64,000 bases of DNA, taken from assembly GCA_027422505.1 (NCBI GenBank), contig JAPQWV010000631.1, positions 1-64,000 on the forward strand. Reading direction: 5' to 3'. Origin of the DNA: Craterostigma plantagineum. Its lineage: Eukaryota; Streptophyta; Magnoliopsida; Lamiales; Linderniaceae. Positions 26,751 through 36,312 of the stretch are shown one piece after another. The position numbers were made by a program, and so were the translations under genes. The notes under the pieces are model-generated. The model searched no databases and was not told where the DNA came from. It was given only the letters and a program-made list of their open reading frames with translations. Position 1 is the first letter of the stretch. Each line of letters opens with the position of its first letter.

Positions 26751-29305
26751 ATGGCTTCTAGGAAACCAAAAACCATGACGAGGATAAGCAACTTTGCCTA
26801 CACAATGCAAAAAGATGCATCTTCCCCAGTTTCCGCAGATGTGGTATTTTCATGCAGCCCTTTCCCAAGTTTCAGAATTGGGGCTAATAATCAGATCGTA
26901 GAGGTCGAAGAAGAAGACTCGAAAGTTTCTACCATGAAAGCAATGGTTGCCCGCGAAACCGCAATGTTGTTGGAGAGGCAGAAAAGGCTCTCAGTTCGTG
27001 ATCTCACTAGCAAATTCGAGAAGGGTTTGGCCGTCGCTGCAAAGTTAACCAATGACGAGGTCTGCCCATACGACTTGGACAAACTATCTTCTTTCTTGAT
27101 TAATGTAATCAAATTGGCGTTGAATTGAAGTTCGTACTTTTTTTTATGTTTGTGTACAAATAGGCAAGAGTCAAGGAGGTGGCTTCGTTAGAGAAGCACG
27201 TGCTTCTAAATAAACTAAGAGATGCGCTTGAAGCTCTTAGGGGGCTTATGTCTGGGAAGAACAAAGACGGTGTTGAAGAAGCTATAGCAATGGTTCGCTG
27301 TTTGTCTTTAGATAGATGTTTTTAGCCTCTTTACGTTATCATTAAGCTGTCCGAATTAATCTTTCCTGCTTGATATATTCAGGTTGAAGCTTTAGCAGTT
27401 CAGTTGACTCAGAGGGAAGGAGAGCTAACTCAGGAAAAAGCTGAAGTGAAGAGGCTCGCCACTTTTCTCAAGCAGGTAAAAATCATTTCACTTGATTTTA
27501 TCCTTTTTTTCAAGGGATAAGCTTCAGAAATCGACGTGGATTAATCTCGTGTCAAATATGTTCCTTGCAGGCGTCTGAGGATGCAAAGAGACTCGTCGAC
27601 GAAGAACGGGCCTTTACACGGTCTGAAATAGAGAACGCTAGAGCGGCTGTTCAGAGAGTGGAAGAAGCCCTTCATGAACATGAACGCATGTCTCGAGCTT
27701 ATGGAAAGCAGGTAATGTCTATATATTATAATCTTGCCATCAGTTAGATTCATGTTAGGAGATCTATGAATATCTCTGTTAACATTATATGTCTAGTAAG
27801 TCTTCATTTTCTCTGTTACGTTTTTCTTTCATCTTCAAGGACTTGGACGAATTGATGAAGGAGGTTCAAGAGGCTAGGCGGATCAAAATGCTGCATCAGC
27901 CCAGTAGGGTAATCACATCAACGTCCTTGGATCTATTTATAACGAAGATGCAACCATTTTTTTTTATTTTGATAATTAATTTACGATTCATTTTGGATCG
28001 TCTTTTGCAGGTCATGGATATGGAACACGAACTCGAAGCGTTGAGGATTCAACTAGCCGAAAAGTCAAAGCGTTCGCTACAGCTTCAGAAGGAGGTTGGT
28101 TACTCTCTCAATCTTCGCACTCGTTTTTTAAGCTTTTATATCTGACTTTTAAATTCCACGATTTATTCAATTACCAGCTAGCAATGAGCAAAAAGGGCTG
28201 TGCTAAGCCTCTTTTATACGACTTAGACGGCGCATTGGCTTTGGGTTCGTATTTGCGCATACGTAGATGCCACGACTCTGCCCTCGAACTATCTGAGTGT
28301 AAGATTCAGTGGTACCATTCGACCACCGAGGCTGGAAAGAAGGAGCTTATATCAGGTAACCGTGCAAGAAAAATGAACTCTTAAATTATTATTTTTATTT
28401 ATTCGACGGTTTTGGTGTTAAATTATTATATTCGATTGTACAAAGGGGCAACGAAGCCTATATATGCTCCCGAGCCATCAGATGTTGGAAGAATACTTCA
28501 AGCAGACATTTCGATCGACGGCCAGCAGACGATAACTCTTACAACCTCTTCGCCAATCGATCCATGTCGGTCACTTTTTATCCTTCTGTGCCTCAGAATT
28601 ATAATTATTGCATGAAACCGAATATTATTGAAAGAAAAATCGTGTCTTTTCGTTACAGCTCCTGGATTGGGAAACTACGTCGAAGCATTGGTTCGTAGGC
28701 ATGAGACTGAGTTCAACGTACGCGTTAAAGATCTGATTTTGACGTTTCGTATCGTATCGAAGCGACGACAATTATGTAATAAAATCCTCCTTATATTGCA
28801 GGTTGTGATCGTTCAGACGAACGGAGTCGACCATACGTCTCAGTCCATTCACATGCTCCACGTAAGCAAGATGAGAATGAAGCTTTGCAGAGGGAAAACG
28901 ACAACGGCGAAAGAATACTATTCCAATTCGATGCATGTATATATTCCGTACTTGCGAACTCCACTTAGAACTAAATTATATATGGAAAATCGATGCGCAA
29001 AGATTCCATTTTTTTTTTTTTGGTTGATTCGCAGCTCTGTGGAGTCAGAGGCGGTGGAAACGCAGCGTCCCAATCGTTATATTGGCAGGCGAAAGAAGGG
29101 CTTTCCTTTGTACTCGCATTTGAGACCGAAAGGGAAAGGAACGCAGCCATAATGCTAGCTCGAAGATTTGCTTTCGACTGTAACGTAAGACCCGAAATCT
29201 AAAAAATGGCTGTAATTTCGCATGATCTGTGAATTAATACGACTTGAATTTCCATTATTGCGACAGATTTCTCTCGCCGGGCCTGATGATCGGTCGTCTT
29301 CTTGA
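26751..29305 (+). CDS. SCAB1: Stomatal closure-related actin-binding protein (SCAB)
   Basis: SCAB proteins bind, bundle and stabilise actin filaments in plant cells; Arabidopsis SCAB1 controls actin rearrangement during stomatal closure. The protein opens MASRKPKTMTRISNF, with an alternative start at Met 26775 that matches the family's usual MTR start. It continues SADVVFSCSPFPSFRIGANN, RQKRLSVRDLTSKFEKGLA, then a long coiled coil (VASLEKHVLLNKLRDALEAL, VEALAVQLTQREGELTQEKA, DLDELMKEVQEARRIKMLHQ). The Ig-like part has LGSYLRIRRCHDSALELSEC and IQWYHSTTEAGKKELISGAT. The PH-like end is QLCGVRGGGNAASQSLYWQA-type sequence (here preceded by MH), then ERNAAIMLARRFAFDCN and a short Ser-rich tail. All junctions I read are GT-AG and no frame break was found. 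Whether it is SCAB1 or a paralogue cannot be decided here. Confidence 0.93.
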
Positions 29306-29612
29306 TATGCTGCTTTGGGTTTTCTTTTTTTTTTTTTTTTTTTTATAATTCTGACCTTCTTTGTGTCTTTTTTCTTGTTATAGGTTTAAAGGCCGCCTTG
29401 ATCTGATTTTCTTTCCTCCTTTCATTGTTATCTGTGTGTGTAACTTTACAGCGAGTGATGACTGTTGTTCTTCTTGCGTTGGATTTGTCTAAGCAATGGA
29501 TTCGCAGTACTTATTTGACTATATTTCTTCTGCCATTTATACAACGTATTATAAATATACACATAAATTGTCATATTCATGCGATATGTTTCTTAACATC
29601 GTACATATATTC
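29306..29612. other. 3' flank of SCAB up to the transposon insertion
   Basis: T-rich 3' UTR and spacer with an uninterrupted T run near 29326-29344. No gene is visible. It ends at the 8-bp target-site duplication of the hAT element. Confidence 0.5.
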
Positions 29613-29620
29613 GTTGTATG
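29613..29620 (+). repeat. Left target-site duplication of the hAT element
   Basis: GTTGTATG immediately before the left TIR; identical to 34034-34041. Confidence 0.95.
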
Positions 29621-29636
29621 TAGACATGCCCAAAAT

Positions 29637-29988
29637 CAACCGTAACCGGCGGTTGAACCGCCCAACCGCCGGTTACGGAACCGCCGGTTACGGTTACAAA
29701 CCGTAACCGGCAGCAACCGTAACCGGCAACCGCACACGGCCGGTTACGGGGCGGTTGGTTGTTTTGACCAACCGCAAACCGCCGGTTGTAACCGCCGGTT
29801 AGGCGGTTCAACCGGCGGTTAGACAATTCAAAAAAAAAAATTTTAAATTCAAATTTTGAATTTTACCGCCCCCATTTCAAATTTAAAAAAAAAATAAAAA
29901 TAAAAAAAAAATAAAATTTAGCCGTTGCAACCGGCGGTTTAACCGGTTAACCGGCGGTTAACCGGACAAACCGCCGGTTACAACCGTA
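29637..29988. repeat. Left subterminal array of AACCGGCGGTT-type repeats
   Basis: More than fifteen copies of ACCGGCGGTT or its complement AACCGCCGGT, in both orientations and often overlapping, in two blocks (29637-29822 and 29928-29988) separated by an A/T-rich patch. Short clustered subterminal motifs are the usual transposase-binding sites of hAT elements; function here is inferred from position. Confidence 0.9.
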
Positions 29989-30019
29989 AGAAAAAAAAAA
30001 TTATTATATATCCATTATC

Positions 30020-30135
30020 ATCTCTCTCTCTCTCCCTCTCACTCTCTCTCTATCGCTCCCTCTCACTCTCTCACTCTCGCTCTCTCCTCTCTCTCTCTCT
30101 CACTCTCTCACTCTCGCTCTCTCTCTCTCACTCTC
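30020..30135 (+). repeat. CT-rich microsatellite tract in the transposon leader
   Basis: Imperfect (CT)n with TCACTCTCTC interruptions, between the left subterminal array and the GC-rich minisatellite. Probably part of the transposase 5' leader or promoter. Confidence 0.8.
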
Positions 30136-30147
30136 TCACAGTCACAC

Positions 30148-30540
30148 GTCACCACCGCCGACCACCTCGCCCGCCACCTTCCGCCGACCACCGCCCGCCA
30201 CCACCGCCCGCCACCACCTTCCGCCGAACACCGCCCGCCACCACCGCCCGCCACCACCTTCCGCCGAACACCGCCCGCCACCACCTTCCGCCGACCACCT
30301 CCCGCCACCACCTCCCGCCACCACCTTCCGCCGACCACCGCCGTTCCGCCGACACCCACCGCACCACGTCACCACCGCCGACCACACCACCGCACCTCCA
30401 CGCGCCTCCACGCGCTCCGCCGCAGCGCCTACACGCGCCGCCACGCGCCGCCACGCGCCGCCGCCGCCACTGCCACGCGCCGCCACGCGCCCCACGCGCC
30501 GCCGCCGCCACGCGCCGACAGCCCGCACCACCGCCACGTT
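30148..30540 (+). repeat. GC-rich minisatellite in the transposase 5' region
   Basis: Tandem imperfect units of the form CCGCCCGCCACCACCTTC with CGCCGAACA or CGCCGACCA spacers (30148-30350), followed by CCACGCGCCG units (30395-30520). It lies upstream of the transposase start. Minus-strand open frames through it are Gly/Arg/Val-only by-products of the repeat. Confidence 0.85.
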
Positions 30541-30644
30541 TCGCCTCGGCACCGAGTCCGACCGTTGGTATTATTTTTCGTACCTGTTTTAGTTTCTTAT
30601 CTAACCATATTTTTCGTACCCGTCCGTGTGTAGATTATTTTTAG

Positions 30645-32884
30645 ATGGATCGTGGTGGTGGCCGACGTGCATCGAGGGCCAGCAAAGGGAAGCAAGTCGT
30701 TGGTAGTTCATCGCAAGATGAATACCAACAGTACGACCCGAACGAGTTCTTGGATATCGCTGACGTGCTCGGCAGCGACTTGAACGAGGACGTCGTCGGG
30801 TACCGGACCGAACCGTCGCCGGGAGCAAGCTCGCATGCCGCGCAGACGCAACATACGGAGGCCGAGGCCGAGGCGGATGACCCAGCGCCTACGCAAACCG
30901 GCGGGGCCGCCGGTCGGCGGCTGCAATCGGATATCTTCGCGGTACACTTTAAGAAAATACCTACTAGTATAGTTAATCAATTTAAAGCTATTTGTAACTA
31001 CTGTGGTAGGGAGTATAATTTTAGAAAGGGGGGCGGATATGGGTCAATGACGTCCCATCTCCGTTCAAAACACCCGACTAAGTTAGGTATAACACAAGAC
31101 CAACAGCAAATGTTCGGCGGAACGGACTCCTCCGCGTCGGGACCAGCGGTAGGGAGCGGAAGCGCAACGTCGTTGTTTCATTACAACGAGGACGTTGCGC
31201 GACGGGAGCTCGCCAAGTTCGTAGCCGCGAAGCATCTACCGTTTCGATTTGCCGATGACCCGATCTACGAGCATTGGATCAAAACCGCATACAACCCACA
31301 GGCGAAGAAGATTTCGAGGAGCACCTTGACGCGGGATACTAAGAAGACAGTAATTGCGCTTAAGCGCGACTTAGTAGCGATATTAGGTAGTTTAGGAACT
31401 TCCGTGTCGATTTGCTCCGATATATGGAGCGATCATTGGCAACGTTCATCTTACATGGGCGTGACATGCCATTGGGTCGATGATTCGTGGACGATACAAA
31501 AGCGCTTGATCGCATATAGGGAGTTCGATGAAGCGCACACGGCCCAAAACATTGCGATCAAGCTTAGGACGATCTTATCAGAGTATAGGATAGTCAACAA
31601 AGTCTTTTCAGTATCGTTCGACAATGCGAGCGCAAACAACGCGAGCATTGAACGGTTGATAGAGTATTGTCAGCCGACTGTCGGAGGACGGTTTTTCCAC
31701 GTGCGTTGTTTTTGCCACATACTTAACCTCTGTGTGCAAGACGCGCTAGCTAGTTTAAAGGACCAGGTGCAGCCTATACGCTACGCAATCTCCTACCTGA
31801 TGCGACATCCGCGTTTCTGCGCTAGAGAGGATGTAGCAGCCAAGAAGTTTAGTTTAGACGTACCCACCAGGTGGAATTCCACCTACAAGCTGCTGTACAG
31901 TTCTATGGAGTATCGACAGCATCTGTGCGACTTTTTCGCCGAAAACAGAGTGTTGTCGTACATTTTAGTTCCGGAGATGTGGGACCCGTGCAACAGTTTA
32001 TGTGAGATACTTCAAGTATTTCACGACGCCACCGAGGCGATGTCGGGTTCATATTACCCGACTTCCATACTAGCGTTAGATCATTGCGTTAAAGTCGCAA
32101 TTATACTCGACGGGCTAAGGTTTGATGCAGTAGTCGGCGAGGCCGTTGGGAACATGTCGACCAAGTGGCTCAAATATTTTTTTGAGTTACCGGATGTCTT
32201 CATTATAGCGAAGATATTGGATCCGAGATGGCGTTTAGAGGGTACGGGTAGACTACTAGAATGTTACTATACGAAGGTATCGTCGGGTAGGGTAGTCGAT
32301 AGCATTTATTGGCAGAGCGTACTCGATCGAGCGCATAGCTCTTTAAAGGATCTCTTTAAAGAGTATAAGCCCGATTTCGGCCACGACTCGTCCCGATCGG
32401 GATCGGGGCGCGGTCAATCTAGCTCTACTAGTAGTCGATCTTCTTCACGATTAGCTGACTACTATGACATTCTCAACGCAAACAAGCGTCCAAGGTCCTC
32501 CCAAAACCCCTACATAGAACTCGATACTTCATGTCGACGACTTTCGAGTTCGAGGACGAAGATGAGTTCAACGTCCTTAGATGGTGGTCGAGGGTGTCGC
32601 CAACGTATCCAACGTTGGCGAGGATCGCTCGGGAGATCCTTGCCGTCCCGGTATCGACCGTCGCGGTGGAGCATGCTTTTAGCATGGGCGGTTTGACCTT
32701 GAGCGAGAAGCGTTCGAACTTGAGTGTCGACAACCTCGAGTACCAATGTCTTCTCGACGATTGGACTCGAGCCGAGTATCGCACCCAAGACGAGCGTGCC
32801 AGCGACTCGCCTGACGACCTTTTGGAGGACACCACCGGCACGGAGACGAGCGGCAACGGCGGTGGCGACGGTGATGATTATTAG
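30645..32884 (+). CDS. hAT transposase (zf-BED, RICESLEEPER type), one frame break
   Basis: The enzyme excises and reinserts the element by a DDE-type cut-and-paste reaction in the nucleus. Met 30645 opens MDRGGGRRASRASKGKQ. A BED zinc finger follows (CNYCGREYNF through SHLRSKH, about residues 124-150). The RNase H-like core has SICSDIWSDHWQRSSYMG, then VSFDNASANNASIERL, RCFCHILNLCVQDAL and FSLDVPTRWNSTYKLL. The C-terminal dimerisation domain reads LRWWSRVSPTYPTLARIARE, then LAVPVSTVAVEHAFSMGG and LSEKRSNLSVDNLEYQCLL. The first frame runs to beyond 32520 and the dimerisation domain is in another frame from about 32530, so one base is missing near 32528 (after YIELDT). Total length is about 745 residues, normal for the family. 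The break either inactivates this copy or is a consensus error. Confidence 0.92.
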
Positions 32885-32924
32885 AGGCATTCGGCGAGGC
32901 GTGGACTCCACATCAACCAACAAG

Positions 32925-33345
32925 CCCGAAAAAAGATAAGTATCCAACTATTATATTTTCTTTTTTCCGTACAAATATTTATTATGTTTATATTGCTAAC
33001 TAATGAATTGTTATTTTCAGGTGCTAATTTATTTAACAAGCCTATTACGATGACGAAGCCCGAAAAAGATAAGTATCCAATCCAACAACTTAAATTTTTT
33101 GTACAAATATTTATATGCGTTTATATGGCACACTATTGAATTGTTATTTTCAGGTACTAATTAATTTGAACAAGGCTACTGCGACGAGTCACGATTCACG
33201 ACGAAGCCCGAAAAAAGATAAGTAAATATTTCTATAATTGCATATTGTACTTCTTTGAAAATTATATAATGTAACTCATGCATGTTTATGTTTTTTTTTT
33301 ATAGGGAAGAAGATTACGAAGAATAGGGGTTTCCGCGAGTGCAGT
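32925..33345 (+). repeat. Three tandem units, each shaped like a small intron
   Basis: Units begin at 32925, 33059 and 33207 with CCCGAAAAA(A)GATAAGTA. Units 1 and 2 share the middle GTACAAATATTTAT and the end GAATTGTTATTTTCAGGT; unit 3 ends in a T run followed by ATAG. Each therefore has a GTAAGT/GTATCC-like donor, a T-rich tract and an AG. They lie downstream of the transposase stop, in what would be the 3' UTR. Confidence 0.7.
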
Positions 33346-33453
33346 GCAAGTAAGTTAGCAACGTGTGATCTCCGGATGCTTTAACGGATCATAATTGACA
33401 GTTGATTCGTTAAAGCTCCTGAGATCATTCGTGCTTTCTCCCATGCACTGCAC
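33339..33453 (+). ncRNA. Predicted long stem-loop 1 inside the hAT element
   Basis: The arm GTGCAGTGCA (33339-33348) pairs with TGCACTGCAC (33444-33453). Further in, TGATCTCCGGA pairs with TCCTGAGATCA, and GCTTTAACGGATC with GATTCGTTAAAGC, leaving a loop of about 13 bases around ATAATTGACAGTT. Length, arm pairing and small bulges are like a plant microRNA precursor. I do not match either arm to a microRNA family I know. Transcription is unproven. Confidence 0.5.
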
Positions 33454-33470
33454 CTGCACTGCTGTAAATT

Positions 33471-33593
33471 GGCACAAGTGCAATCAAGTTAGCAACGTGT
33501 GATTTCAGGATACGTTGACGGATCGTACTTGATAGTTGATTCATCAGCGTTCTTGAAATCATTCGTTGCTTCCCCACATGCACTTGCTTTGCC
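33471..33593 (+). ncRNA. Predicted long stem-loop 2, diverged duplicate of stem-loop 1
   Basis: GGCACAAGTGCA (33471-33482) pairs with TGCACTTGCTTTGCC (33579-33593), and TGATTTCAGGATACG pairs with CGTTCTTGAAATCA. It aligns along its length with stem-loop 1 (both share AAGTTAGCAACGTGTGAT and GATAGTTGATTC or GACAGTTGATTC) at roughly three-quarters identity. Changes in one arm tend to be matched by changes in the other (TCTC/GAGA versus TTTC/GAAA). Confidence 0.5.
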
Positions 33594-33842
33594 GATACTT
33601 CAAATTTGCGTTGCGTAGATGTATTGTATTGTATTGTAAATTTGTAATTTGTTATTTAAAATTTTGTCTACATATTGTGTTGTACAAGTACAAGTTCGTT
33701 ATAAAATGTTGTAGATTTTTTTAATTGTCTTACAAATTATATAGTAGATTACAGGATTTCGATACATAATTCGATCAAATAATATACTAAACCTAACTTT
33801 ATTAAAACATTAAATAAAAAAATAAAAAATAAAAAATAAAAA

Positions 33843-34025
33843 AACCGGCGGTTGGAACCGCCGGTTAACCTTAACCGGCGGTTGACCAACCGCCGGTTAC
33901 TCTAACCGTCAACCGGGGGCGGCTAACCGGCAACCGCCCCCGGCCGGTTAGACGGCGGTTAGTCCTTAGGACTAACCGCCAACCGCCGGTTCCCAACCGC
34001 CGGTTACGGTTAACCGGCGGTTGGG
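33843..34025. repeat. Right subterminal array of AACCGGCGGTT-type repeats
   Basis: Counterpart of the left array: about a dozen copies of the same palindromic word in mixed orientation directly inside the right TIR. The two arrays use the same core, so the ends of the element are symmetrical in motif content. Confidence 0.9.
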
Positions 34026-34033
34026 CATGTCTA

Positions 34034-34041
34034 GTTGTATG
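34034..34041 (+). repeat. Right target-site duplication of the hAT element
   Basis: GTTGTATG immediately after the right TIR; identical to 29613-29620. Confidence 0.95.
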
Positions 34042-34777
34042 TGTATGGATTATGATTTTACACACACATATAGTAACAAATTGAAGTAAAGGCGCCTCAA
34101 ATATTAGGATATACGTGAAAATGATATGTTTCTAGATCAATTAAGACCACGGAGAAACAATTTGAAAGTGGATTATAAGAAGCTTCTACTGGCAAAAAAT
34201 ATATTTCTGGGGGTATTTTTATTACTACAATCCAAGACTGAAGAATAAGGATAAACGTTGTTATAGTCAACTAATAGTTAATACTATTGGTTTAGTCAAA
34301 AAACCATGCATTGACATTTTGTCCGCATAACAATTTTCTTCGTTGGCATCTTATTTTGTTTTCCATAATTGTACGGATATAGTCAAATTAAAATCAATAC
34401 ATTAAATTCCAGTCAAACGTAACCATTTAAAAATGGTGTTGTAGTTAATCTCCTACTCCTCCCCTCTGGAGATCAAATATTAGGTGAGTGACACCGACGC
34501 AGTTGAATATAACTAATATCTGAAATTACAAAATTTCCATAGTTTTCAATGTATATTTCGTTGACCATTGACTGTGTATTATTATAGTAAACCCCGTATT
34601 GCCTTATTTTTTCTATTATTTAATTAACTTTTGGACTCTAGAAGAATAAGTATTGAAAAGTTGCATTTGCCTTCATCTTCTTATTCTTCTCCTTCTTCGT
34701 AACACATACATATATACGTATAATTTCTTACTCCATATTGTTCTCAAGGTCTAAGCCTTCTTTACTTTGCAAGAAGT
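34042..34777. other. Spacer between the hAT element and the RLCK gene
   Basis: AT-rich sequence with no gene. The last 150 bases are C/T-rich and hold a TATA-like TATATACG, consistent with the promoter and leader of the kinase gene. Confidence 0.4.
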
Positions 34778-36312
34778 ATGTGGATTTGCCTGGGAATAAA
34801 ATCTGCCAAGCTTGCTCATGCCTCTTCGGGGCAGTTCGCAGGTATATCCACACTCATAAACCATAGACTATTTTTTCAAAAAATAAAAATAAAATTATCT
34901 GATCTATGCTTTATCAATAGACTATCAGAGAAGATTGCAACGCAAAGCAGTATTACCTGTAAGAACTTCTAATTCAAGTTTCTTTTTTTTTTCAGACGAA
35001 GAAGGTAATAATAAGGGTTTAAGCAAAACCTCGGAGAAAAATAGATCGCCGAGCGACGCCTTATCGATCACAAATCTCAAATCTTTCACCTTCAACGATC
35101 TGAAGAACGCCACGAGAAATTTTCGATCGGAGACTTTCCTTGGAGAAGGCGGTTTTGGCTGCGTATTCAAAGGATGGGTCAACGAAACGACCCTCGCCCC
35201 GACTAGGCCGGGAAATGGCATGGTGGTCGCCGTCAAGATGCTTAAGGCGCAGAGTCGTCAAGGTCATAGGGAATGGCTCGTAAGGATATGGACTGAATTT
35301 TTATTTACTTATTTTTACTAAATTTCGTTGATCGTAGCGTTGGAAACAAAATGTTCGACAGGCCGAGGTTAATTTCTTGTCCATGTTAAGACACGAGAAT
35401 CTCGTTAAGCTAATAGGGTACTGCTCGGAATCTGACGACAAGCTCCTGGTGTACGAGTTCATGCCGAAGGGGAGCTTGGACAATCATCTCTTCCCGAGTG
35501 AGTTCGAAAAAACGAAATTGATCGACATTTTTTAGCAAACTTTTCTCGGGCAAAACAAAACCCTAAAAAAATGCCTACGCCCTTCTATTTTAATTTTCCG
35601 CAGAAGGCGCACTGCTCATGCCCTGGGCGACAAGGATGCGCATTGCGGCGGATATCGCGAGAGGCTTATCTTTCTTGCATAGCTTAGACGCAAACGTCAT
35701 TTACAGGGACTTGAAAGCGTCCAACGTCCTCCTCGACGCCGTAAGTATACTTATATACTATACATTTGTCATAATGCTGCGTTTTTTTTTCTATCTCTCC
35801 GCGTAAAACCCTAATTAATCTCATCATGTGTGTGTGTGTATATATAGGAATTCAACGCAAAACTTTCTGATTTCGGGCTCGCAAGAGAAGGCCCGAGGGG
35901 AGATAAAACCCACGTTTCAACCCGCGTTGTGGGCACGCAAGGCTACGCGGCGCCCGAATACCTATCGTCAGGCCATTTGACGCCTAAGAGCGACGTTTAC
36001 AGCTTCGGCGTCGTTCTCCTCGAGCTTCTGTCGGGAAAACGAGCGTCGGGAGATGAGAGCATGGGGTGCGCCGACGCCACATTGATGGATTGGGCGGCGC
36101 CTTTTTTGCGCGATAGTAGGAAGGTTTTGAGGATTATGGACTCGAGGCTCGGCGGTCAGTACTCGAAGAAGGGAGCGCAAGCTGCAGCTTCTATAGCGCT
36201 GAGCTGCCTACGCGCCGATCCCCGAGATAGGCCTCTCATGTCCGAGGTTTTGACGGCTCTCGAACAAATTCAAGTGAGCAATAATGATCGTGCGCTTAGG
36301 GTTTCGAGCTAA
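34778..36312 (+). CDS. Receptor-like cytoplasmic kinase, subfamily VII (PBL type)
   Basis: RLCK-VII/PBL kinases relay signals from cell-surface receptors, notably pattern-recognition receptors. The protein begins [18 protein letters not shown]; the usual family start is MG-x-CLG with a myristoylated Gly2, so Gly2 is replaced by Trp while Cys4 is kept. It continues [55 protein letters not shown] (ATP Lys), [34 protein letters not shown] (YRD in place of HRD, normal here), [30 protein letters not shown] and [19 protein letters not shown], ending NDRALRVSS. Exon 1 is 34778-34841; later donors follow REWL, LFP and VLLDA. No frame break was found. It lies 737 bp from the right end of the hAT element. 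Confidence 0.93.

Larger units (their letters stand above)
29621..34033 (+). mobile_element. Complete hAT-superfamily DNA transposon, 4,413 bp
   Basis: Both ends carry the perfect 13-bp terminal inverted repeat TAGACATGCCCAA (29621-29633, and its complement TTGGGCATGTCTA at 34021-34033). The flanks are the identical 8-bp direct repeat GTTGTATG (29613-29620 and 34034-34041), the target-site duplication length of hAT elements. Inside are subterminal arrays of AACCGGCGGTT-type repeats at each end, a CT-rich and then a GC-rich leader, one transposase gene with a BED zinc finger and a hAT dimerisation domain, repeated intron-like units, and two tandem hairpins. The exact TIRs and duplication point to a recent insertion. 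It is close to autonomous, apart from one frame break in the transposase. Confidence 0.96.

Noticed and set aside
30108..30552. Overlapping minus-strand open frames rich in Gly, Arg and Val
   Set aside because: They are translations of the GC-rich minisatellite in the transposon leader; composition is purely repetitive and no start or domain makes sense.
33444..33470. Resemblance of CATGCACTGCACCTGCACTG to miR530
   Set aside because: Only a partial match, it lies at the base of the stem and partly outside it, and stem-loop 2 does not keep it; treated as chance.
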